Below, one piece after another: positions 7,932-17,799 of a stretch of DNA of 64,000 nt (positions within the stretch are counted from its first letter, which is position 1; each line of letters begins with the position of its first letter). The notes beneath the pieces were generated by a model. It had not been told where the DNA came from. It did no database searches and saw only the letters and a program-made list of their open reading frames with translations. This DNA comes from Campylobacteraceae bacterium. Lineage in GTDB: Bacteria; Campylobacterota; Campylobacteria; Campylobacterales; Campylobacteraceae. Both the position numbers and the translations under genes were made by a program. The DNA lies in the NCBI GenBank assembly GCA_031266555.1, contig JAISAU010000020.1, positions 1-64,000 on the forward strand, given 5' to 3'.

Positions 7932-10900
7932 TTAAAACTTATATCTATATCCGATATTGGCTTTCATGCTGTCAAATTCGCTGCCTTTTTGTAAGCCTCC
8001 TTCCAAATAGAGATTATGATTGTCTCCGCTTATCGTAACTCCAAGAGCATTATCAAATATATTTTGGTTCATTTTATACTCTTTTTGCGTATTTTGAGCG
8101 TCGTTAAAAGAGTACGTTGTTTTACCGCCAAGCTCTTTCGCGTAACCTGTTTTAAAATAAAGATTCGCGTTGTCTTTCAACTTATATCCAAACACTACGC
8201 CAATTCTTGCGAGATACGAGTCAAAACCGTCGATATTTGTTTTGAGGTTATTTGACGAGCTTACGCTAAAACTTCCTTGCTTAGCGTAAGTTAACTCAGC
8301 TTGCGGCTCAATATAGATATTTTCCATATCGTATCTCTTGCCTGCTTCAACGGACAAAGAGAATCCCTTGCTGTCTCCGCTTCCCTCTACGGTTAGATTG
8401 TTTGAGGTGCGAGTGTTAAAATCGTTATCGTTTTGAACATATTTGACAAGCGTGTCTATGTAAAAATTATTGTCGCTTTTATATAAAGCGTACGCGCCAA
8501 AATCATACATGACACTTTCGCTATCTCCTATACTGTAATCCGTATCCGATTTTAAATATCCAAAAGTAACGCCTGCGTAAAGTTTGCCGTTCTTTACATA
8601 AGAGAGTTTATCCGCTCCTATTTGAATACCGTAATATCCGACGCTGTCTATTCTAGTATTATCGTCAAATGAGCCGAGTTTTCCAAAATATGTTCTCGCC
8701 CATACATCGCCGTTATCTTTATCGTTTGAGCGCAATTCTCCCATTCTTTGAAGAATGTTTTGCGTATTTATATAGTTAGACAGATAGTTTACGGTTAAAA
8801 AGCCTATTGAAGAAACGGCGGCGTTGTTGAGAACGGCTCCGCTTCCTGGAACAATACTGCCTGATGGAGTTACGTCTCCGATATAATAGCTTTTCGTTGC
8901 GTTGTCAAAATTTAAATTGTAAGTATAAGCTCCGATATCGGCGTGTCCTCCAAAATTAGCTTGATAATCTCCCGCAGGATTTAGATGTTGCACGACTATC
9001 AAGGATAAATTACCGTTTGGATTGTACCCTCCTGTTGTTTTATCGTAAAAGTTTACAGTATGCGATCCTGATGAACTATTAGAGATAAATATCTTATCTT
9101 GCATGTCGTTATTAGCGTCAACTCTTACGTTAAATACGCCATTTCCCAATATATTATCCGCTATGAGCGACGTTGGACTTGACAAAGGAGAATTATTGTA
9201 ACTTAAGTCAACTATAGCTCCGTTTGAAAGCTCTAAATTACTAACAATCGAATCTTTTGACACTATCCATTTGGAATTATCAAACGATAGATCCATAACT
9301 CCGCCGTTTGCTAAAGACGCGGAACCTACAAACGAAGACTGGCTGTCAAACGCTAAAGAGATAGCTCCGCCGTTATCGCTTAATAGATTTCCAAATACAT
9401 GAAGAATATTGCCGTTTGAACTAACTTGTGCGCCATTCGCGTATATGGCGTAAGAACTATCGTCAAAAGCGTTTAAAGACGTTTCATCGTCAAGTATTAG
9501 ATTGGAACCTCCCGCTACATGTAGAGCGTAAGAGTTTGGACCGTAAACGTTTATAGTAAGTGCGTTAAAATCATACGTATATCCATCGTCAAGATACACG
9601 GCTTTTGAGTCGGAACCGTAAGTATTTATATTTAAAGCGTCGTTGAAATGGACGTTTTCGTTGAACGTGTTGTTGCTGGTGCCAAAATTGCCCGCTAAAT
9701 TGTTTATTGCGAAAACACTGGTATTGTCACCTAAAGAATTTAGAGTTGTCTCGCCATTAAAGTCAATCGATGAATTTGCATATGTGATTTCAAAAATTTT
9801 GGTATTGTTGCCATTCGCGTTCAACGTAGATGTTCCCTCAAAAACAACGCTGGTAGGAAAAACGGTTAGTGCAGTCGGCGAATAATTTCCAACATATACA
9901 ACAGAAGCTTTGTCTCCGCTTACACTTAAATTGGCATTATTTCCCAAAGTGATATTGCCGCCTTGTCTGGCATAAATAGCGTTAGCCGCGCTGGAACCTC
10001 CGTAAGCGGGAGACACGAGGTTTGCGTTTCCGCTTGTGCTGATGATAGCGTTATCGCCTATAATCACTGCCGCGCCACCTACAGAATTTGCAAGAGTTGA
10101 TGAAGACCCCCAAGAATATACGCCGATACTTGAATCCCCTGTTGTAATAATTTTTGCGTTATCTCCCAAAGTAATATACCCTTGAAGAGCATAAATAGCA
10201 TGCGAATATCCGCCTGTTGTAAGTATGGTGGCGTTATTACCAAAAGTAATCTTCGGATAATAATACACCCCGCCCAAGCTAGCTCTGCTATCGGCTTGAA
10301 CCGCGCTGGTAGGACCTTTGCCCAAGCCTCCCGTTGTTGCTATAAAAGCGTTATCACCGATATCAACTATGGAAGCGCCGTTAACCGAAAGTCCGACAGA
10401 GATTTCCGGTCCTGAGGTGATAGCTTTTAAATTGTCTCCTATTGTCAAGTATGTATAACCATTTGGCAAACTATCTCCGCTAAGAACTTGTATCGCCATT
10501 GTGCCGTTTCTACCCACACCCGTTACGTCCACCGTCAAATCATTGCCGATAGTGACGTTTGAACCTCTGCGAACTTCAACGCCATAAGAAAACCATCCCC
10601 CACCAGGTGTACCGCACGAACCGCATCCCGTATCTCCTGTTGTGGAAATCGTCGCGCCATTTCCTATTCTTACGTTAGAATTGTTATCTGCTCTCATTCC
10701 AAAGCTACCGATACCGGTTGTAGTTATGCTTAGATTATCCCCGATATCAACATCAGCAAAATGCGCAACCAAACCTTCGGAACTACTTTTGCCTGTGCTA
10801 TGAGCTTGCGATCCTTCGGTTAATATATTTAAGTTATTACCGATAATAACAGCCGCTTTATTCGCAGCATTTGCTCCTCTGGCGTTTATACCTTGCGAAT

Positions 10901-11474
10901 TTGACGCGTTTGTATATATATTTGCGTCGTTGCCTAACGTGATTTTTGAACCTTGCAAAACATATACGGCAGCGGAATTACCCCCCCCTGTACTTAAATT
11001 TATATTATTACCCGCGCTGATATTGCCGTTTTGCGCATAAATAGCATAAGAATTTGTGTTAACTGTATTGATATTCAAATCATTAAATCCAAAGTTATCG
11101 CCATTATCGGCATGAACACCATAAGCGTTAATAGTTGTTGTGTTAACAACATAATTTGAGTTTTGCGGATAAGTTCCGTAAACAGACGAATCTACCGTAT
11201 CATCGCAATAGATTGTATCGCTTGAAAGTGTGCATGCGGCGGATAGATTTGAAGCGAAAAAGCCAAATAAAATCAAAACTGCGGCGGTTGTTTTTTTAAA
11301 AATAAATTTCGTGAAAATATCGTCTCGATACTCATTTGAATTAACTTCACTCATTTTGCGTTTTTTCAACATATCGGAACAATATTTTGAAAAACGAGAA
11401 GCTTTACCCTCACCCAACATCGTAACATTCCCAAAAATATCGGAATGATACTTGTTTAAACTATGTAAACGCAT
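7932..11474 (-). CDS. Autotransporter (type Va) outer-membrane protein
   Basis: The 1180-aa protein has a long N-terminal region of about 60 residues, then a signal-peptide core (TTAAVLILFGFFASNLSA, ending near residue 79). This is an extended signal peptide architecture. The passenger (about 80-850) is a repetitive beta-helix built from units such as I-G-D-N-A-x-I-x-T-T-G, rich in Gly, Asn, Thr and Ser. The last 280 residues form the autotransporter beta barrel, ending in Y-R-Y-K-F with the terminal aromatic needed by the BAM machinery. An AAAGGAG ribosome site precedes the ATG at 11474, which supports the long N-terminus. A Fur-box-like site lies upstream at 11543-11560. A function in adhesion is possible but not shown. 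Confidence 0.92.
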   Translation of the reverse strand: MRLHSLNKYHSDIFGNVTMLGEGKASRFSKYCSDMLKKRKMSEVNSNEYRDDIFTKFIFKKTTAAVLILFGFFASNLSAACTLSSDTIYCDDTVDSSVYGTYPQNSNYVVNTTTINAYGVHADNGDNFGFNDLNINTVNTNSYAIYAQNGNISAGNNINLSTGGGNSAAVYVLQGSKITLGNDANIYTNASNSQGINARGANAANKAAVIIGNNLNILTEGSQAHSTGKSSSEGLVAHFADVDIGDNLSITTTGIGSFGMRADNNSNVRIGNGATISTTGDTGCGSCGTPGGGWFSYGVEVRRGSNVTIGNDLTVDVTGVGRNGTMAIQVLSGDSLPNGYTYLTIGDNLKAITSGPEISVGLSVNGASIVDIGDNAFIATTGGLGKGPTSAVQADSRASLGGVYYYPKITFGNNATILTTGGYSHAIYALQGYITLGDNAKIITTGDSSIGVYSWGSSSTLANSVGGAAVIIGDNAIISTSGNANLVSPAYGGSSAANAIYARQGGNITLGNNANLSVSGDKASVVYVGNYSPTALTVFPTSVVFEGTSTLNANGNNTKIFEITYANSSIDFNGETTLNSLGDNTSVFAINNLAGNFGTSNNTFNENVHFNDALNINTYGSDSKAVYLDDGYTYDFNALTINVYGPNSYALHVAGGSNLILDDETSLNAFDDSSYAIYANGAQVSSNGNILHVFGNLLSDNGGAISLAFDSQSSFVGSASLANGGVMDLSFDNSKWIVSKDSIVSNLELSNGAIVDLSYNNSPLSSPTSLIADNILGNGVFNVRVDANNDMQDKIFISNSSSGSHTVNFYDKTTGGYNPNGNLSLIVVQHLNPAGDYQANFGGHADIGAYTYNLNFDNATKSYYIGDVTPSGSIVPGSGAVLNNAAVSSIGFLTVNYLSNYINTQNILQRMGELRSNDKDNGDVWARTYFGKLGSFDDNTRIDSVGYYGIQIGADKLSYVKNGKLYAGVTFGYLKSDTDYSIGDSESVMYDFGAYALYKSDNNFYIDTLVKYVQNDNDFNTRTSNNLTVEGSGDSKGFSLSVEAGKRYDMENIYIEPQAELTYAKQGSFSVSSSNNLKTNIDGFDSYLARIGVVFGYKLKDNANLYFKTGYAKELGGKTTYSFNDAQNTQKEYKMNQNIFDNALGVTISGDNHNLYLEGGLQKGSEFDSMKANIGYRYKF

Positions 11475-11542
11475 AGTTACTCCTTTAAAGAAAATATTTA
11501 AAATGAGATTCTAAGACAAAAATCATTAAAACAAATTTAAAC

Positions 11543-11560
11543 TAATAATCATTATCATAA
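11543..11560. promoter_or_regulatory. Fur-box-like operator upstream of the autotransporter
   Basis: The segment AATAATCATTATCATAAT closely resembles part of the GATAATGATAATCATTATC Fur consensus. It lies about 70 bp before the autotransporter start codon, where a repressor would block transcription. This suggests iron-repressed expression; no experiment supports it here. Confidence 0.5.
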
Positions 11561-12129
11561 TATTTTTAAAATTAAAATAGGCAAAGATAAAGCCATAAAA
11601 AAATGAAGGGCTATGTCAAAAAATAAACGCTGTATCTCTTTTGCTGTTAACAGAAATGAATAATTCGCCGTAAACCGTACAGTTGTTAATAGAAGCAAAT
11701 ATCGTCGCGCTACCAAGCTCGACATTTTCTTTTTATCACTGTGGATTTTTATTTCGCGCTTTATCGCAACGAGTTTTTCGCGACAACTTGTTTTATAATT
11801 TTAGCGATGAGATGGCTGGAGAAAGTTACGTTTGATAATATTTAAACTACTCTGCTAAAAATAAATTATATTTTAGCGTTTTTACCAATCAAATAGTTTG
11901 CGAAAGCGTTAAATGTAACGAAATAAATTTCGCGTAACTTAATATCGCTGAAAAATATTTTGGCTTACATGTAAGGATATTAAAATATGAGAACCTCAAT
12001 TTGTATTATTATGCAAAAAATGTATATTTTTCTTGTTACATGCAACGTTTTTAATTGATATTTATATGATTTATATAAACTCCGTAGCGTAAAATAATTA
12101 AAATATAAACTAACCGAATAAAATTATTA

Positions 12130-12135
12130 TATAAT
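12130..12135 (+). promoter_or_regulatory. Probable -10 box for the first M48 peptidase gene
   Basis: TATAAT lies 33 bp before the ATG in an AT-rich stretch, as expected for a sigma-70 promoter in Campylobacterota, where the -35 box is often weak. No good -35 is visible. Confidence 0.45.
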
Positions 12136-12168
12136 TTAGTCTTTAAAACTCTTTTTGGGAACTTTTGG

Positions 12169-14082
12169 ATGAACTTTTATAAAGAGCAAGAGAGGTCTAA
12201 ACGATATAGCGTCATTTTGGCGTTAGCTTTTATTTTGAGCGTTATTATTGTCGTATTTGCTGTAGGAATGATTTTTATCACTATAAATGTATTGTATATG
12301 CACGAAGAGGCGCATTCTGATTTTACTCTTTCCCCTTTTTATATATTAAAGAGTGCTAGTTGGTTTGCTATAATTTGTTCGTTTTTGAGCGTATTTTTCG
12401 TCATAGCTTACGGAGCTATTAAAAAAAATGACGATTTGGCAAAAGGAGGAGATACGGTAGCAAACGAACTTGGCGGTAAATTACTTTTGGCAGAGAGCGC
12501 GAATAAAAAAGAGAAAATTTTGATAAATGTGGTAGATGAGATATCTATAGCTTCCGGTATATCGTCGCCTCCTATTTATATTATGGAAAACAAACATATT
12601 AACGCCTTTGTAGCTGGAACCACTTATGACAATACGGTTTTAGGCATAACAAGAGGCGCGATAGAACTTTTAGAGCGAGAAGAGCTTCAAGGAGTTGTCG
12701 CCCACGAATTCAGCCATATATTTAACGGCGATATAAAGTTGAACAATTACACTACAAGCTTTGTCAGCGGCATAATGTATATCTTCCTTATAGGTATGGA
12801 ATTTATTTTTCCCAGCCGATTTGGCAAAATTGACGATAAAAAAATAGAAGATTATTATTGGGGTCTTCTCTTCTCGCCCATCGCTATATTCGGCGGGTTT
12901 ATATTAGCGATTTTAGGCTCTTTGGGTATGGCTTTGGCGTCTTTTATTCAATTTTTAATAAACCACCAAAGAGAGTTTTTTGCCGACGCTTCGGCGGTAC
13001 AATTTACAAGATATCCGCAAGGCATAGCGAACGCCTTAAAAAAAGTCGGACAATACGGTTATAAGTTTGCGAATGCTAATGTGGGTTATTACAGCCATAT
13101 ATTTTTCGCGACTTGGTCGTCTCCCGCGACGGATAAAAGAATTTACAAGATAGAACCAAGGTGGAACGGCAAATATATCAATACGGAAAAAAAGCGAAAA
13201 GAGATATTTAAAGAACCCGAACCAAAAAAACCTATAAACACTTTAACGGTAGCTTATTTACTAAATCAACTTTCAAATATAGGCAACATTGACTCTAAAC
13301 AACTTTTACATGCAAAAAAGGTTTTAGATATGATTCCTCAAGATCTCAAGCAAAGCGCTAAAAATCCGCTTGAAGCTGAGTTTATCATATACGCGCTCCT
13401 TTTTGACGCCGATGCGGACACAAGAAGAATTCAAGCGGAACTTACGGCGCGAAAACTTTTTCCGAATAATCCTTTAAAACAAGAAGCGGTAAGAAGACGA
13501 CTTTTTATCATCTACGATAATACAAGCTTTCTGGAGCGCGCGGCATATCTTGACATTATACATATCTGCACAGCGGCGTTAAAGGCTATATCGTCCGAAC
13601 AATACGCGACTTTTAAAGAATTGGCAAACGAACTTACCCTGTACGATAAACATATTTCCACGTTTGAATGGTGTATTAAATACATCGTTTTTTATCCGCT
13701 TGATATGACGTTTGGATTAAGAAAACCGCCGCTTGAAATTCACACACATGTAGGGGCTTTTAAAAAAGAGCTTGAAATTTTACTATCGGCTGTAGCTTAC
13801 ACACAATGCAAAAATGATAAAAAAGCCGCCGCTATATTTGACAATATAAAAAAACAAAGCGGTATCACGTCTATTCAATATATGCCGTATAATGAATTTT
13901 TACAAAAAGATTTTATAAAAGCCATAGATGAGATACAAAACTCAAAACCGCTTGTGAGACGCAAAGTAATGGAAACGGCGATAATGATTTTAGGAAACGA
14001 CAATGAGATATCTCATAAAGACCTCGCTGTTATACACGCTTTAAGTGAAGCTTTGCATTTGCCTTTAGGCATCGAAGCGTAA
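12169..14082 (+). CDS. Membrane M48 family zinc metallopeptidase (HtpX-like), copy 1
   Basis: The 637-aa protein has two N-terminal membrane helices (about 15-40 and 63-83), then the M48 protease domain. The zinc motif HEFSH is at 179-183 and the third ligand Glu269 is in QREFFADASAVQF. Further hydrophobic segments (about 197-215 and 235-262) lie between them, as in HtpX, with the active site facing the cytoplasm. HtpX proteases degrade damaged membrane proteins. The C-terminal half (about 340-637) is a long helical extension not found in E. coli HtpX, of unknown role. The same architecture recurs in the gene at 14887, with lemA between them. Such LemA/M48 pairs are frequent in bacteria. Confidence 0.88.
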   Translation: MNFYKEQERSKRYSVILALAFILSVIIVVFAVGMIFITINVLYMHEEAHSDFTLSPFYILKSASWFAIICSFLSVFFVIAYGAIKKNDDLAKGGDTVANELGGKLLLAESANKKEKILINVVDEISIASGISSPPIYIMENKHINAFVAGTTYDNTVLGITRGAIELLEREELQGVVAHEFSHIFNGDIKLNNYTTSFVSGIMYIFLIGMEFIFPSRFGKIDDKKIEDYYWGLLFSPIAIFGGFILAILGSLGMALASFIQFLINHQREFFADASAVQFTRYPQGIANALKKVGQYGYKFANANVGYYSHIFFATWSSPATDKRIYKIEPRWNGKYINTEKKRKEIFKEPEPKKPINTLTVAYLLNQLSNIGNIDSKQLLHAKKVLDMIPQDLKQSAKNPLEAEFIIYALLFDADADTRRIQAELTARKLFPNNPLKQEAVRRRLFIIYDNTSFLERAAYLDIIHICTAALKAISSEQYATFKELANELTLYDKHISTFEWCIKYIVFYPLDMTFGLRKPPLEIHTHVGAFKKELEILLSAVAYTQCKNDKKAAAIFDNIKKQSGITSIQYMPYNEFLQKDFIKAIDEIQNSKPLVRRKVMETAIMILGNDNEISHKDLAVIHALSEALHLPLGIEA

Positions 14083-14251
14083 AAATACGCATTTTTTTAA
14101 TTTATTATTCATTACGCAAAAGAGGTCGCAATAGTTTTGGTTTTTATATGCTCTTTTTGCCTCTCTCTGCTGTATCACAAAAAGCAATGCGTATTAAATT
14201 TCATATTTAAAATTTTCACAAATGTATGGGTATTTTAACCTCAATTTATTA

Positions 14252-14257
14252 TATAAT
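14252..14257 (+). promoter_or_regulatory. Probable -10 box for lemA
   Basis: TATAAT occurs 26 bp before the lemA ATG, in the 201-bp gap after the first M48 gene, followed by an AGGAG ribosome site. lemA and the second M48 gene may therefore have their own promoter. Confidence 0.45.
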
Positions 14258-14283
14258 TATGAAAATTTTCAATAGGAGTTAAA

Positions 14284-14880
14284 ATGAAAACGTCATTTAT
14301 TGTAATTGTTATAGTGTTGGTACTGCTTGTGCTTTATGTTATAAGCATTTTTAATAGTCTCGTAGCGCTCAAGAATCGTTATTTAAACGCTTTCGCGCAA
14401 ATTGAGGTTCAATTAAAAAGAAGGTATGACCTTATTCCAAATTTAGTAGAAACGGCAAAAGCTTATCTAAAGCACGAAAGAGAAACGTTAGAGCTTGTAG
14501 TGCGAGCGAGAAATCAAGCCGCTCAAACATTGGAAAACGCGAAAACAAATCCGTCGGAACCGCAAAATATTGAAGCTTTGGGAAAAGCAGAGCAAAATTT
14601 GCAAAATGCGCTTGGGAAATTAAACGTAGTGGTTGAAGCGTATCCGGATTTAAAAGCGAATGAAAATATGATAAAACTTCACGAAGAGATAGCAAGTACC
14701 GAGAATAGAGTCTCTTTTGCCAGACAAGCTTTCAATGATTCCGTTATGTCTTACAACACTTATCGCCAGTCATTCCCGCAAAATATATTCGCGACATCGT
14801 TTGGTCACGCGAAAGACGCCGCTCTTTTGGAGTTTCAAGACAGCGCCGTTATGCAAGACGCACCTAAAGTAAGTTTTTAA
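14284..14880 (+). CDS. lemA: LemA family membrane protein
   Basis: LemA proteins have one N-terminal membrane helix and a helical-bundle domain exposed outside the cytoplasm. Here the helix is residues 4-24, followed by the family signature SLVALKNRYLNAFAQIEVQLKRR-YDLIPNLVE and KAYLKHERETLE. The family blocks LNVVVEAYPDLKANENM, EIASTENRVSFARQAFNDSV and YNTYRQSFP then follow. The length (198 aa) is typical. AGGAG stands 5 bp before the ATG. It lies between two M48 proteases and 6 bp before the second. LemA is often next to HtpX-like or TPM-domain genes and may act as a partner of the protease; its biochemical role is unknown. Confidence 0.93.
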   Translation: MKTSFIVIVIVLVLLVLYVISIFNSLVALKNRYLNAFAQIEVQLKRRYDLIPNLVETAKAYLKHERETLELVVRARNQAAQTLENAKTNPSEPQNIEALGKAEQNLQNALGKLNVVVEAYPDLKANENMIKLHEEIASTENRVSFARQAFNDSVMSYNTYRQSFPQNIFATSFGHAKDAALLEFQDSAVMQDAPKVSF

Positions 14881-14886
14881 TCAAAA

Positions 14887-16797
14887 ATGAATTTCTTTGA
14901 ACAACAAAAAAGAGCCGAAAAAAATTCAAAACTTTTAATCGCGCTCTTTTTCGCAGGCGTTATAGGAGTTTGCTTATGTGTAAGCGGCGCTTTGTTCGCT
15001 ATAGTATCGTATGGCGAGACTAATGCTGATTATCATTCGTCCATAATTTCGCGATACGGCTTTTTTAAAGTCACCGTTTTACCGTTTTTGGTCACTTTGC
15101 TGATAATATTTTTTGCTTCAATTTATAAAATAAGCAGCTTATCAAAAGGCGGAGGCGCCCTTATAGCTCAATCTTTGGGCGGCGAAAGAGTCTTTAGGAA
15201 AAGTGCGAATACAAATGAAATAATGCTTTTAAACATCGTTGAAGAGATGTCTATAGCTTCAGGCGTGCCAGTTCCTCCTGTTTATATCTTGGAAGACGAG
15301 AGCATAAACGCTTTTGCCGCAGGTCTTGGATATGACGACGCGGTTATAGGGGTCACGAGAGGAGCGGTCACATATTTAGATAGAGACGAACTTCAAGGAG
15401 TTATCGCCCACGAGTTTAGTCATATATTTAACGGCGATATGAAGTTAAATATTCGTTCGATAGGTATCTTAAACGGTATTTTATTTATAAGCTTAATAGG
15501 CAAATTTATATTAAGGTCGCTTGCTAATTCAAAAAGCGTTTCAAGAGGAAATAAAAAAAACAATGGAGCGGCGGTATTAATGGTAATAGGTATCGCCTTA
15601 TATATTATAGGACTTATAGGGGTATTTTTCGGTAATCTGATAAAAGCGGCGATAAATAGACAGCGCGAATACTTAGCCGACGCTTCGGCAGTACAGTTTA
15701 CAAGACTTCCTTCGGGTCTTGCGAATGCGCTTAAAAAAATAGGCGGTAGCGATTCGATTATCAATTCGGCAAATGCAAATGAATTCAGTCATCTATACTT
15801 CTCAAAAGGCATCAAAAGTTTCCTTTTCAGCACTCACCCTCAGTTAGATGAAAGAATCAAAGCTATACAACCCAATTGGAACGGGCAATATATAACTCCA
15901 AAACCAATAACTTATAGCGGTAAAGAGATTCAAAAAACAGAAGAAAAGAAAAAAGAAAAAATTGTAAAAACTATAACGACAGCCGCGATTTTAAATGAAA
16001 TTAACAATATAGGCACCATAACTTACGAAAAACTGAATACGGCAAATAAAAAAATAGATAAAATTCCTCAACTTTTATATGACAGTACGGCGGATACTCT
16101 TTTGGCGCAATTTATTATCTTTATTCTTCTTTTGGATAAAGACGAGAAGATACAAAAATTGCAAATTGAGATAATAGCACGAGACTTTTTTACATCGGAC
16201 AATGAAGGGGCTTTGGAAAAATTTGAAAATATAAAATCGGAATTTAAAAATATTTCGCGCAATATTTTTCTAAATCTCATTCAAATTAGTATGCCGACTC
16301 TAAAAACGCTCTCAAAAGAACAATATTTAAAATTCAAAAATACAATAATCAATCTCATTGAAGCCGATAAAAATGTGTCTTGGTTTGAGCTCAATCTAAA
16401 ATATCTGGTACTTTATCCGCTTGACGTCGCATTTAGAATTAAAAAAATCCCGCATGAAATTCATTATGCGATAAGAGCTATAAAATTTGAAACGGAAATT
16501 ATACTCTCTGCGATTACTTATAGTCAATTTTTAAATGACGACAAAGCGAATGAAACATTCATAAAAACAGTGAAGACTTTCGGCACAACCGCGCTAAAAT
16601 ACGTACCGTCCAAAGATATCTCTTTAATATCGATTGAAAACGCATATTATGAAATACAAAAAGCAAAACCGCTTATTAGAAAAAAAGTGCTTGAAATGGC
16701 TATATCGTGTCTAAAAGACGACGGTCATCTCTCAGAACAAGATATAGAGACTATTCACGCTTTATGCGCGCTTTTGCATTTGCCTATAAGTATATAA
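14887..16797 (+). CDS. Membrane M48 family zinc metallopeptidase (HtpX-like), copy 2
   Basis: This 636-aa protein is a clear paralogue of the gene at 12169. It shares MNF-EQ at the N-terminus, two membrane helices (about 14-42 and 62-80), HEFSH at 175-179, and the third zinc ligand in QREYLADASAVQF. The C-terminal helical extension is the same, including YPLD and the I-H-A-L-x-x-x-L-H-L-P-x end. Similarity runs end to end, so it reflects duplication of the whole gene rather than domain sharing. It starts 6 bp after lemA and is probably co-translated with it. Substrates are unknown; membrane protein quality control is inferred from the family. Confidence 0.88.
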   Translation: MNFFEQQKRAEKNSKLLIALFFAGVIGVCLCVSGALFAIVSYGETNADYHSSIISRYGFFKVTVLPFLVTLLIIFFASIYKISSLSKGGGALIAQSLGGERVFRKSANTNEIMLLNIVEEMSIASGVPVPPVYILEDESINAFAAGLGYDDAVIGVTRGAVTYLDRDELQGVIAHEFSHIFNGDMKLNIRSIGILNGILFISLIGKFILRSLANSKSVSRGNKKNNGAAVLMVIGIALYIIGLIGVFFGNLIKAAINRQREYLADASAVQFTRLPSGLANALKKIGGSDSIINSANANEFSHLYFSKGIKSFLFSTHPQLDERIKAIQPNWNGQYITPKPITYSGKEIQKTEEKKKEKIVKTITTAAILNEINNIGTITYEKLNTANKKIDKIPQLLYDSTADTLLAQFIIFILLLDKDEKIQKLQIEIIARDFFTSDNEGALEKFENIKSEFKNISRNIFLNLIQISMPTLKTLSKEQYLKFKNTIINLIEADKNVSWFELNLKYLVLYPLDVAFRIKKIPHEIHYAIRAIKFETEIILSAITYSQFLNDDKANETFIKTVKTFGTTALKYVPSKDISLISIENAYYEIQKAKPLIRKKVLEMAISCLKDDGHLSEQDIETIHALCALLHLPISI

Positions 16798-16877
16798 ATT
16801 TATAAATTTACATGCAAAAAACCTTACATGTAGCGTAATATAAATCGCGATGATGGATATTTCTCGAGGAAAATAAA

Positions 16878-17166
16878 GTTGAATTGATACAAGTGTTGTA
16901 TTGAAATAGAATTAATTCGTAAATATCTTTAGAGACTATCATAGTTGAACAGAAACAAAGGTTGTTTGAAATGGTTTTCTGTAATCTACTACATGTAGCG
17001 GCGTTGTAGGTTGAATGAAAGCAAGCGTCGTGTTGAGATGGATAAGGATAATACCTTCAAAGTTTGCCGATTATCAAATATGTAAATACTGTATTGAAAT
17101 CTTCCTTTGGTTGTCATATTTAAAATTTTATTTTGAAGTGAACTGAAAAAAGCATTGTATTAAAAC
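16878..17166 (+). repeat. Degenerate CRISPR-like repeats, 66-bp period
   Basis: Three related 30-bp units begin at 16878, 16944 and 17010, exactly 66 bp apart. They share GTTGAA at the start, a central CAAG/CAAA, and TTGAAAT (or TTGAGAT) at the end. Copy 1 matches copy 2 at 24 of 30 positions and copy 3 at 22 of 30. Two partial units end with ATTGAAAT at 17100 and ATTAAAAC at 17166, again 66 bp apart. A 30-bp repeat plus 36-bp spacer, with an ATTGAAAC-like 3' end, is the layout of type I-B/III CRISPR arrays. The repeats are too divergent for a live array and no cas gene is present, so I read it as a decayed remnant. Confidence 0.4.
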
Positions 17167-17482
17167 GGTTGGGTTTACTTCGCAAACATTTTCCTCTTTA
17201 TTTGTTGGCAAGCAATCATTATGATACTTTTGATATTTACTATTTAATTTTTAAAAATAGCGATGAATTCGTCATTGGTAGCTTTTTAGCATTACAAGTA
17301 TTTGCGATTTGAAAGTTTAAGATTTCTGCTCTTTCTTGATACATTGTGACTTTCTAAAATTCTTAAAATTTATCCGAAAACTTATTAAAAGTATTGATAG
17401 TGCGTAATTTGTACGATTTTTGGACGCTAAATCACAACAGTTGTAAAATATAGCCAAGAAACACAACACGAACTTAACGACC

Positions 17483-17505
17483 AAGGAACTTTTTGGTTCC
17501 TTTTT
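17483..17505 (+). terminator. Intrinsic terminator-like hairpin in the gap
   Basis: AAGGAAC (17483-17489) pairs with GTTCCTT (17496-17502) around a TTTTTG loop, followed by T residues. No recognised gene lies directly upstream on the plus strand, so it may end a small RNA or be a relic. Confidence 0.45.
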
Positions 17506-17799
17506 ATATGTATCATTCTCGAACCGCGCCTTTTTCTCTCCGTACTGTTACTAATTTTTGCACTCTCATTCCATCACTTTTTCCAGTATTTCACCAAAAA
17601 GCTTATGCTCGGTTGTCTGATATTCTTTGATTTTGTGTAGCTATAAGATTATTGCTAAATAGATACAAAGAATACTGAAATTTCTATATCTAACTTATTG
17701 CCTACCAAAAACAAAGATTGCGTTAGAACTCAAACGCCATTGTGTTATTTTTTGCTACTGCTGTGGATAAGCGTTGTACTAGAATATGTTTTTGTTGTA

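Larger units (their letters stand above)
11475..12168. other. Divergent non-coding region between autotransporter and M48 gene
   Basis: This 694-bp stretch contains no convincing reading frame. It holds the Fur-box-like site near the autotransporter, a TACATGTA at 11966, a TACATGCA variant near 12034, and a TATAAT box before the M48 gene. The middle (about 11600-11900) is AT-rich with no structure I can interpret. Confidence 0.7.

Noticed and set aside
16878-17041. Intact CRISPR array
   Set aside because: Repeat units differ at 20-27% of positions and no cas gene is present in the window, so only a decayed CRISPR-like remnant is proposed.
17401-17505. Small RNA gene (tmRNA, SRP RNA or 6S RNA) ending at the hairpin
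   Set aside because: The terminator-like hairpin is real, but none of the conserved motifs of those RNAs could be found upstream.
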